From assembly GCA_036562265.1 (NCBI GenBank), contig DATCKS010000171.1, forward strand, positions 1-5,009: 5,009 bases of DNA, in the 5' to 3' direction. This stretch comes from DASVDK01 sp036562265 [NCBI: Thermodesulfobacteriota bacterium] (GTDB taxonomy: Bacteria; DASVDK01). Under the pieces are notes generated by a model. The model saw only the letters and a list, made by a program, of their open reading frames with translations. It was not told the DNA's origin and did not search any database. The translations under genes were made by a program, and so were the position numbers. The stretch's first letter is position 1; each line of letters starts with the position of its first letter. Positions 1 to 4,810 of the stretch are shown piece by piece.

Positions 1-52
1 ACGAACGCTTGCCTGTCGGCCTCGCGCCTCTGCCCGCTCGCGGCGACGGGCG

Positions 53-1780
53 CTACGGGTCGGCGTGCGACGCCGGCAGGCGGGAGGCGGCGACCGGGGA
101 GGGGAGTCGCGTCGGCCAGAGGGCCGTCTCGATCCCGCGGAGCAGCTCGTCGAGCCCTTCGCCGTCGCGCGCGCTGATCGCGACCGCGCCGTGGAGGCGC
201 GCGAGCGACTCCCACTCCTCCGCGGGGAGGCGGTCCCGCTTGTTGAAGACGAGCAACCTCGGCCGCTCGCCGAGCCCCAGGTCGGCGAGGATCCCCTCGA
301 CGGCCGCCTTCTGCGAGGGCCAGTCGGGGTTGCTCACGTCGACGACGTGGAGGAGGAGGTCCGCGTACTCGAGTTCCTCGAGCGTCGCCCGGAAGGCGGC
401 CACGAGGTCCTTCGGCAGATCGCGGATGAAGCCGACGGTGTCGGTGACGACCGCCTCGCGCGCCTCGGGGAACCTGAGACGCCTGACCGTGGGGTCGAGC
501 GTGGCGAAGAGGAGGTTCTCGGCGTAGACGTCGCTGTTGGTGAGGCGGTTGAGCAGCGTCGACTTGCCCGCGTTCGTGTACCCCACGATCGAGAGCACCG
601 GCAGCCCTCCGGCCTCGCGCCTGGCCCGCCTCTGGCCGCGCCCCCGCGAGAGCGCCTCCACCTGCTTCTCGAGCTGGCGGATCCGCTCGCGCACCCGCCG
701 GCGGTCGGTCTCGAGCTTCGTCTCGCCGGGACCTCGCGTCCCGATGCCGCCGCCGAGACGCGAGAGGCGGCCGTCCTGCGCCACGAGGCGCGGCAGCGAG
801 TACCGGAGCTGCGCCAGCTCCACCTGGAGCTTGCCGTCGCGGCTCTGCGCCCGCCTCGCGAAGATGTCGAGGATGAGCTGCGTCCGGTCGACGACGGTGA
901 GATCGGTGGACTCGCTGATCGAGCGTACCTGGGCCGGCGTCAGGTTCTGGTCGAAGACGATGTGGTCGGCGCCGAGCCTCAGGCCCTGCATGATCAGCTC
1001 GTCGAGCTTCCCCTTGCCGAGGAGGTACTTCGGGTCGAGCTTCGGCCGGCGCTGGATGACCGAGTCGAGGACGACGATGTCGTCCGACCGGGCCAGCTCC
1101 TTCAACTCCTCCAGCGAGGCCTCCGGGCGGTTCGACCGGTCGGTCGTGACCGAGACGAGGATCGCGCGCGGCCGCGTGTCGCGAACGTCGCGGGCGCCCT
1201 GGGCCCGGGCGATCTCGTCCTCGAGGGCCTGCACGAACTCGGCGAAGTCGAGCCGGTCGAGGGCGTAGGCCGGCGACGGCGGCAGGAGCCGCCAGTTCTC
1301 GTTCCTCGGGTTCGGCGGGAGGATGTGCGCGAGGTGCACCATCCCCGGCGTGCCGTCCTCCGCGACGTCGATCACGCCCATCATGTCGAGGCGCAGGAGC
1401 GCGAGGTCGGTCAGGTCTTCCTTGGTGAGCCCGCCGCCGCCGAGCCGGGTGTGGAGCACCCGGACGCCGGCGAGTCGGCCGGGACCGGTCCTCGCCCGCC
1501 GGAGTTCCGGGATGGTGATCCGCCTCGCGTCGCCCAGAAGGACCCGCTCGAGGCCGGCGTTGCGGTCGATCAGGACGCCGATCTGGCGGCCGATCTCGTG
1601 GGAGAGTTCCGCGAGGAACCGGCTCAGTTCGTAGGTGATGACCTCGTGGGCGGGCACGCGGCGGCGGAGAATCCGCTCGAGCCGATTGATCTCGGAGGGT
1701 TTGAGTCCGCGGGTGTTGCCGTAGATCTTGTCGATAGTGTCAGCGCCTCCGTGCCGTCCATCACTGTACCACGCTGGCAC
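53..1780 (-). CDS. hflX: GTPase HflX (ribosome-splitting/rescue GTPase), long N-terminal form
   Basis: HflX is a cytoplasmic TRAFAC-class GTPase that binds the 50S ribosomal subunit and splits stalled ribosomes (family knowledge). The 575-residue product shows every landmark. Residues 17-200 form an N-terminal extension (KIYGNT, GLKPS near 19-29) found in long HflX proteins. The HflX domain follows (about 205-390), with LLGKGK at 253-258 and the glycine-rich GGGIGTRGPGE at 343-353. The GTPase domain carries G1 GYTNAGKST (400-408), G2 ATLDPT (426-431), G3 DTVGF (447-451), G4 NKRD (513-516) and G5 SA (536-537). A coiled, Arg/Glu-rich helix lies at about 357-390, and a 20-residue Pro/Ala/Ser tail follows the G domain. 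The stop is TAG at 53-55. The start is uncertain: GTG at 1780 is the only ATG/GTG/TTG codon before the conserved region, but it has no clear ribosome-binding site and a -10-like box lies inside its first codons. The gene is intact, divergent from the TPR gene and not visibly in an operon. Confidence 0.96.
   Translation of the reverse strand: MPAWYSDGRHGGADTIDKIYGNTRGLKPSEINRLERILRRRVPAHEVITYELSRFLAELSHEIGRQIGVLIDRNAGLERVLLGDARRITIPELRRARTGPGRLAGVRVLHTRLGGGGLTKEDLTDLALLRLDMMGVIDVAEDGTPGMVHLAHILPPNPRNENWRLLPPSPAYALDRLDFAEFVQALEDEIARAQGARDVRDTRPRAILVSVTTDRSNRPEASLEELKELARSDDIVVLDSVIQRRPKLDPKYLLGKGKLDELIMQGLRLGADHIVFDQNLTPAQVRSISESTDLTVVDRTQLILDIFARRAQSRDGKLQVELAQLRYSLPRLVAQDGRLSRLGGGIGTRGPGETKLETDRRRVRERIRQLEKQVEALSRGRGQRRARREAGGLPVLSIVGYTNAGKSTLLNRLTNSDVYAENLLFATLDPTVRRLRFPEAREAVVTDTVGFIRDLPKDLVAAFRATLEELEYADLLLHVVDVSNPDWPSQKAAVEGILADLGLGERPRLLVFNKRDRLPAEEWESLARLHGAVAISARDGEGLDELLRGIETALWPTRLPSPVAASRLPASHADP
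1763..1771 (-). promoter_or_regulatory. Possible extended -10 box for hflX
   Basis: Read on the minus strand this is TGGTACAGT, an extended -10 (TGn) followed by TACAGT, four of six matches to TATAAT. No convincing -35 is visible. Transcription would start near 1756, inside the first codons implied by the GTG at 1780, so this box and that start cannot both be right. A GGAGG follows at 1750-1746 on the same strand. Inferred from sequence only. Confidence 0.35.
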
Positions 1781-1790
1781 GCGAGGCGCA
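1775..1790 (+). promoter_or_regulatory. Candidate sigma54-type -24/-12 promoter upstream of the TPR gene
   Basis: TGGCACG (1775-1781) matches the sigma54 -24 element, and the invariant GG (1776-1777) and GC (1788-1789) have the required 10-nt separation. The -12 element is GCGCA rather than TTGCA, so it is only a partial match. It faces the TPR gene and would start transcription near 1801, leaving a leader of about 50 nt. A match of this quality could occur by chance in GC-rich DNA, and no activator gene is visible. Confidence 0.22.
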
Positions 1791-1809
1791 TAGCCCCGAG
1801 AGACGCGAG

Positions 1810-1827
1810 CGGCGCCCGGAGGCGCCG
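1810..1827. repeat. 7-bp GC inverted repeat in the hflX/TPR intergenic gap
   Basis: C-GGCGCC (1810-1816) pairs perfectly with GGCGCC-G (1821-1827) around a CGGA tetraloop. The core GGCGCC is itself palindromic, so it is also a direct repeat with 10-nt phase. It lies about 15 nt before the TPR ribosome-binding site and upstream of hflX. There is no T tract, so a terminator is unlikely. It could be a leader hairpin or an operator half-site pair; GC-rich chance is also possible. Confidence 0.35.
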
Positions 1828-1853
1828 GGAGCCGTCATCCTGAAGGGGGAGCC

Positions 1854-2414
1854 ATGGGCGGACTCGTGCTCGCCGTCACGTTCGCCCTGCTCGCGGCGCT
1901 GGCCGGCCCGGCCGACGCCGCGGCGCCGGGGGACCCGGACTACGCGGAGCGGGTTGTGAACGAGGAGGTGGCCCGCCTCCACCAGGAGGCGCGAGGCCTC
2001 GCGCAGGCCGGGCGGTACGACGAGGCGCTCAGGACCTATCGGCGCATCCTCGCCGTCAAGCCCGACGACCTCGACGCGCAGACCGCGCTGGCGCGCGTCA
2101 CGGCGTGGAGCGGCGACCATGGCCGCGCCGAGGCGCTCTACCGCGCCGTGCTCGAGCGCAAGCCCGATCACGCCGACGCCCTGGCCGGCCTGGGAGACGT
2201 CCGCTCCTGGCGCGGCGACCTCGAGGGGGCGCGCCAGGCGTACGAGCGCGCCCTCGCCGCGGCCCCCGATCACGTCGACGCGCTCAAGGGCATGGGGAAG
2301 CTCTCGCGATGGGCCGGCGACACGGCGGCGTCGCGCCGGTACTACACGCAGGCGCTGCGCCGGGCGCCGACCGACGTCGAGGCGCGCGACGCCATCCGCG
2401 CGCTCGGGCCGTGA
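1854..2414 (+). CDS. Small exported TPR protein with YaiO-like Trp-containing repeats
   Basis: This 186-residue protein is a probable periplasmic or membrane-associated scaffold. Residues 4-18 are a hydrophobic signal-like segment followed by ADA-A at about 20-23, a plausible signal peptidase I site, although the n-region lacks Lys/Arg. Four tetratricopeptide repeats of 34 residues fill the rest (about 39-72, 73-106, 107-140, 141-174), each ending in a Pro-Asp/Thr turn. Trp occurs at 85, 119 and 153, exactly one repeat apart and each followed by x-Gly-Asp. This pattern resembles the TPR region preceding the outer-membrane barrel of YaiO-type proteins, but here the protein ends right after the repeats. 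The ATG is supported by a strong AAGGGGGA at 1843-1850, and no in-frame start lies just upstream. TPRs bind proteins, so no catalytic role is proposed, and its partner is unknown. It is divergent from hflX and convergent with the hydrolase gene. Confidence 0.85.
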   Translation: MGGLVLAVTFALLAALAGPADAAAPGDPDYAERVVNEEVARLHQEARGLAQAGRYDEALRTYRRILAVKPDDLDAQTALARVTAWSGDHGRAEALYRAVLERKPDHADALAGLGDVRSWRGDLEGARQAYERALAAAPDHVDALKGMGKLSRWAGDTAASRRYYTQALRRAPTDVEARDAIRALGP

Positions 2415-2435
2415 GACCGCCTTTCGCGGAACACG

Positions 2436-3188
2436 TCAGACGACGAATCGGGCAAGGTCGGTCGCGAGCGTAAGCGGCCCCGAGTACCCGGCCCGCCGCA
2501 CCGCGCCGACGATGTCGGTCTCGAGCACGGCCGGGTAGAAGTGGGTGAGCACGAGGTGCGCCGGCCTGGCCGCGGCGGCGATGCGGCCGCACCGGGTCGG
2601 CGTGAGGTGGCTCTCGATCGGCTCGTCGTCCGGCTGCGCGCACTCGAGGAGCAGGAGGTCGGCGCCCCGCGCGGCCTCCACGATCTGCGGGCACTCCCCG
2701 ACGTCGCCCGAGTAGACCAGCGTCCGTCCCCCGAAGCGGAGGCGGTAGGCGACCGACGGCTTCGTGTGCACCACCTCGCGCGCCTCGACCTCCACCTTGC
2801 CGACCGTCGTGCGGGCGTCGAGGAGGTCGCGCACCTCGAGGCCGTAGGGCGGAGGATCGAGCCACGGCGCGTTGACGCGCGCGAGGCCGTCCACGTAGTC
2901 CCGCATGCCCGGCGGCCCGACCACGAGGAGCGGCGCGGTCCGGCCGAAGCGGGGGATCGCGAGGGTGAAGAGGATCTGCGGCAGGTCGCTCACGTGGTCG
3001 AGGTGCCGGTGGGAGACCAGGATCGCGTCCACGTCCTGGAGCCTGAGCCCCGCCTTGACGAGTTGTCTGTGGGTCCCGGCGCCGCAGTCGAGCAGGAGGG
3101 TCGTGCCGCCGGCGCGGACGGCGTAACCCGGCAGCCCCCGATCGGGGACCGGAAACGACGTGCCGGATCCCAGGACGATCAGCTCCAT
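2436..3188 (-). CDS. Metallo-beta-lactamase-fold hydrolase, RNase Z-like
   Basis: The protein is a 250-residue, cytoplasmic, two-metal hydrolase of the MBL fold. The N-terminus MELIVLGSGTSFP is typical of the RNase Z/ElaC and related phosphodiesterase branch. Metal ligands seen in order are H60-x-H62-x-D64-H65 (HRHLDH), H141 (VVHTKPS), D162 (SGDVGE) and H216 (LTHFYP), so the site looks complete and active. RNase Z trims the 3' trailer of tRNA precursors. However, the protein is shorter than typical RNase Z (about 300 residues) and I see no long inserted tRNA-binding arm. It may therefore act on another phosphodiester or be a generic MBL hydrolase, and no gene symbol is given. The ATG at 3188 fits the family start exactly, yet no Shine-Dalgarno precedes it. 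It lies 23 bp from the divergent LpxH-like gene and ends 21 bp from the convergent TPR gene. Confidence 0.93.
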   Translation of the reverse strand: MELIVLGSGTSFPVPDRGLPGYAVRAGGTTLLLDCGAGTHRQLVKAGLRLQDVDAILVSHRHLDHVSDLPQILFTLAIPRFGRTAPLLVVGPPGMRDYVDGLARVNAPWLDPPPYGLEVRDLLDARTTVGKVEVEAREVVHTKPSVAYRLRFGGRTLVYSGDVGECPQIVEAARGADLLLLECAQPDDEPIESHLTPTRCGRIAAAARPAHLVLTHFYPAVLETDIVGAVRRAGYSGPLTLATDLARFVV

Positions 3189-3194
3189 GGCGCA

Positions 3195-3203
3195 ATGGTA
3201 TCA
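3195..3203 (-). promoter_or_regulatory. Extended -10 box for the MBL hydrolase, leaderless start predicted
   Basis: On the minus strand this reads TGATACCAT, an extended -10 with TACCAT (four of six to TATAAT). Its 3' end is 6 nt from the ATG at 3188, so the expected transcription start falls on the A of the ATG. No Shine-Dalgarno is present between box and start, which agrees with a leaderless mRNA. No good -35 was found. Confidence 0.5.
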
Positions 3204-3204
3204 T
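3196..3204 (+). promoter_or_regulatory. Extended -10 box for the LpxH-like gene, leaderless start predicted
   Basis: TGGTATCAT is an extended -10 with TATCAT (five of six to TATAAT). It overlaps the minus-strand box by eight bases because the sequence is nearly its own reverse complement. Seven bases separate it from the ATG at 3212, so transcription should start at or one base before the start codon. There is no Shine-Dalgarno for this gene. The -35 region is weak. Confidence 0.55.
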
Positions 3205-3211
3205 CGCCGCC

Positions 3212-3946
3212 ATGCGCGCGGCCGCCGCCTTCGTCGCCGACCTGCACCTGGCAGGCGATCCCGAGGACACGGCCGCCCTCCTCGCGTTCCTCGAGGCCCT
3301 GGCCGGCCCCGACGGCGCGGACACGCTCTACATCCTCGGCGACCTGTTCGACCTCTGGCTCGGGTCACCGAAGCTGCAGCTCGACTTCCAGCGGGAGGTC
3401 GTCCGCGGCATCGAGCGGCTGCGCGAGGCGGGCGTGAAGGTAAAGTTCGTCGAGGGGAACCGCGAGTTCCGGGTGGTGCGGGCCTTCGGCAGCCTCTTCA
3501 CCGCGGCCACCGAGGACGCCTTCGACGACGAGGTGGCCGGCCTGCGCGTGCACGTCGCCCACGGCGACCGGGTGAACACCGACGACCACCTCTACCGGCT
3601 CTGGCGGCGGGTCTCGAAGAACCGCCCGACCTTCCTGCTCTTCGACCTCCTGCCGCGCCGCGCCGCCCTGGCGCTCGCCCAGGCGCTCGAGCGCCGGCTG
3701 CGCGGCACCAACCGCAGGATGAAGCGCTACTTCCCCGAAGCGCACTGCCGGCGATACGCGGAGCCCCGGGTCGCCGCCGGCACCGACCTCCTCCTCTTCG
3801 GCCACTTCCACGTCGAGCGCCGCCTGCCCATCCAGGCCGGGGGACGGCGAGGGGAGGTGGTCTGCCTGCCCGACTGGCGGACCTCGCGTCGCTACCTGCG
3901 GCTCGACCGGGACGGCCGGGCGGAGGTCGTCCCCTTCAAGATGTGA
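3212..3946 (+). CDS. lpxH: UDP-2,3-diacylglucosamine diphosphatase, LpxH-like
   Basis: LpxH is a peripheral inner-membrane enzyme of the calcineurin-like metallophosphatase fold. It hydrolyses UDP-2,3-diacylglucosamine to lipid X and UMP, the fourth step of lipid A synthesis. The 244-residue length matches E. coli LpxH (240). Metal ligands are in place: D10-L-H12, G43-D44-L-F-D, G82-N83-R-E, H117-G-D119 and G197-H198-F-H200, followed by a typical C-terminal beta segment ending VPFKM. NTDD (122-125) also matches the family. An Arg-rich helical insert at about 148-173 occupies the lid position that binds the acyl chains. One oddity is GNRE in place of the usual GNRD; the metal-binding Asn is kept. 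The ATG is chosen because the family start (FVADLHL) follows directly. No ribosome-binding site is seen, and a -10 box ends seven bases upstream. A related phosphatase acting on another nucleotide-lipid cannot be excluded. Confidence 0.88.
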   Translation: MRAAAAFVADLHLAGDPEDTAALLAFLEALAGPDGADTLYILGDLFDLWLGSPKLQLDFQREVVRGIERLREAGVKVKFVEGNREFRVVRAFGSLFTAATEDAFDDEVAGLRVHVAHGDRVNTDDHLYRLWRRVSKNRPTFLLFDLLPRRAALALAQALERRLRGTNRRMKRYFPEAHCRRYAEPRVAAGTDLLLFGHFHVERRLPIQAGGRRGEVVCLPDWRTSRRYLRLDRDGRAEVVPFKM

Positions 3947-3979
3947 GTCGGATCACGTCGGCTTCCGAGGGAGCGCCTG

Positions 3980-3985
3980 TATACT
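3980..3985 (+). promoter_or_regulatory. -10 box for the OmpA-like lipoprotein gene
   Basis: TATACT matches TATAAT at five of six positions and stands out as the most AT-rich spot in the 103-bp gap after the LpxH-like gene. A start near 3992 would give a leader of roughly 58 nt before the ATG at 4050. The -35 region is not convincing. Confidence 0.5.
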
Positions 3986-3997
3986 CACCGGCCGTTT

Positions 3998-4024
3998 CGT
4001 CCAGGTCCATCGTCCCAGGTCCGT
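3998..4024 (+). repeat. Tandem duplication in the 5' leader of the OmpA-like gene
   Basis: CGTCCAGGTCCAT (3998-4010) is directly followed by CGTCCCAGGTCCGT (4011-4024). The copies differ by one inserted C and one A/G change. They lie within the predicted untranslated leader, downstream of the -10 box and upstream of the likely ribosome-binding site. They could be a small slippage duplication or paired binding sites. Confidence 0.6.
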
Positions 4025-4049
4025 CATCAGACGAAAGGCTGGAAACCAC

Positions 4050-4739
4050 ATGCGAACGCTCTTCGTGAAGCCGATCGCGGGCCTCCTTGCGGTCGCGCTG
4101 GCGCTCCCGGCCGCCGGGTGCGCCACCAACCCGGATGGCACGTACGAGTGGAAGCGGACCGCCATCGGCGCCGGTGCCGGCGCGGCGGTCGGCGCCGGCG
4201 CAGGCGCGCTGCTCGGCGGCAAGAGGCGTGCGGGCCGGGGCGCCCTGATCGGCGCGGCGGCCGGCGCCGTGGTCGGCGGCGCCATCGGGAACTACATGGA
4301 CCGCCAGGCGGCCGAGCTCAAGCGGCGGCTGCCCGACGCGGCCGTCGAGCGACAGGGCGACAAGCTCTACGTGGCGCTCCCCTCCGGCATCCTCTTCGAC
4401 GTCGACAAGGCGACGATCCGCCCGGAGGCGCGGCAGAGCATCATCACGGCGGCCGACGTCCTCAAGAAGTACCCCGACACCTACATCACCGTCGAGGGAC
4501 ACACCGACTCGACCGGGCCGGCCGACTACAACCAGCGGCTCTCGGAGCGCCGGGCGCAGGCGGTGTACGACCTCCTGGTCCAGCAAGGCGTCCCGCCCGC
4601 CCGCCTTGCCGTGAAGGGCTACGGCGAGACCGACCCGGTGGCCGACAACGCCACCGAGGAGGGCCGCCAGGCGAACCGGCGCGTCCAGCTCGAGATCCGC
4701 CCCAACGAGAAGCTCCAGGCCCAGCAGCGGGCCGGCTAG
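4050..4739 (+). CDS. OmpA-family glycine-zipper outer-membrane lipoprotein
   Basis: This 229-residue lipoprotein probably tethers the outer membrane to peptidoglycan. A signal peptide (basic MRTLFVK, hydrophobic 8-20) ends at the lipobox AAGC with Cys24 as the lipidated residue. The -3 residue is Ala rather than the preferred Leu, and Ala25 at +2 (not Asp) fits sorting to the outer membrane. Residues about 37-82 are a glycine zipper: two Gly/Ala-rich segments around a basic KRRAGR turn, ending GNYMD, likely membrane-inserting. An OmpA C-terminal domain follows (about 107-216) with GHTDSTG (150-156) and NQRLSERRAQ (161-170). D153 and R168 sit where OmpA proteins contact diaminopimelate. The layout matches YiaD-like proteins. 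A GAAAGG at 4033-4038 is a distant ribosome-binding site (11 nt from the ATG). Its own -10 box, at 3980, suggests it is not simply co-transcribed with the LpxH-like gene. Confidence 0.95.
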   Translation: MRTLFVKPIAGLLAVALALPAAGCATNPDGTYEWKRTAIGAGAGAAVGAGAGALLGGKRRAGRGALIGAAAGAVVGGAIGNYMDRQAAELKRRLPDAAVERQGDKLYVALPSGILFDVDKATIRPEARQSIITAADVLKKYPDTYITVEGHTDSTGPADYNQRLSERRAQAVYDLLVQQGVPPARLAVKGYGETDPVADNATEEGRQANRRVQLEIRPNEKLQAQQRAG

Positions 4740-4751
4740 CCGCTCCGCGTC

Positions 4752-4769
4752 CGGCCCGGAGGCGGGCCG
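4752..4769 (+). terminator. GC-rich hairpin after the OmpA-like gene, possible terminator
   Basis: CGGCCCG (4752-4758) pairs perfectly with CGGGCCG (4763-4769) around a GAGG loop, 12 nt after the TAG stop. It has no T tract, so it is not a classical intrinsic terminator, but it could stabilise the 3' end or pause transcription. The -10 box of the next gene begins just after it, which fits a transcription unit boundary. Confidence 0.35.
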
Positions 4770-4772
4770 CGG

Positions 4773-4778
4773 TAGAAT
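4773..4778 (+). promoter_or_regulatory. -10 box for the repeat-rich basic protein gene
   Basis: TAGAAT matches TATAAT at five of six positions in an otherwise GC-rich gap. Transcription would begin near 4785, leaving a leader of about 26 nt that contains GGAGG at 4798-4802 and then the GTG start. The -35 region is poor. Confidence 0.5.
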
Positions 4779-4810
4779 CCGACAACCGTCCGCCCCCGGA
4801 GGCGCGCCAG

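Noticed and set aside
32-51. GCCCG...CGGGC inverted repeat downstream of hflX as its terminator
   Set aside because: Five base pairs with a 10-nt loop and no T tract; expected by chance in such GC-rich DNA.
1759-1764. GTG-ATG pair on the minus strand as the hflX start
   Set aside because: Both codons are out of frame with hflX; using them would need a frameshift before the conserved KIYGNT segment.
65-1843. Very long open frame on the plus strand opposite hflX (592 codons), plus smaller ones within it
   Set aside because: Translation is Arg/Glu/Val-rich with no recognisable domain. It mirrors the codon bias of hflX on the other strand, and hflX has all GTPase motifs.
2417-2429. CCGC-CTTTC-GCGG stem between the convergent TPR and MBL genes as a bidirectional terminator
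   Set aside because: Only four base pairs and no T tract on either strand.
2284-3324. Long minus-strand frame overlapping the MBL hydrolase, and the plus-strand frame 2541-3437
   Set aside because: Both are Arg/Pro/Gly-rich shadow translations that cross well-supported genes, and they show no motif or start signal.
3160-4068. Open frames over the LpxH-like gene (plus frame 3160-4068, minus frames 3328-3811)
   Set aside because: Low-complexity basic translations. The LpxH frame alone carries the metallophosphatase ligands.
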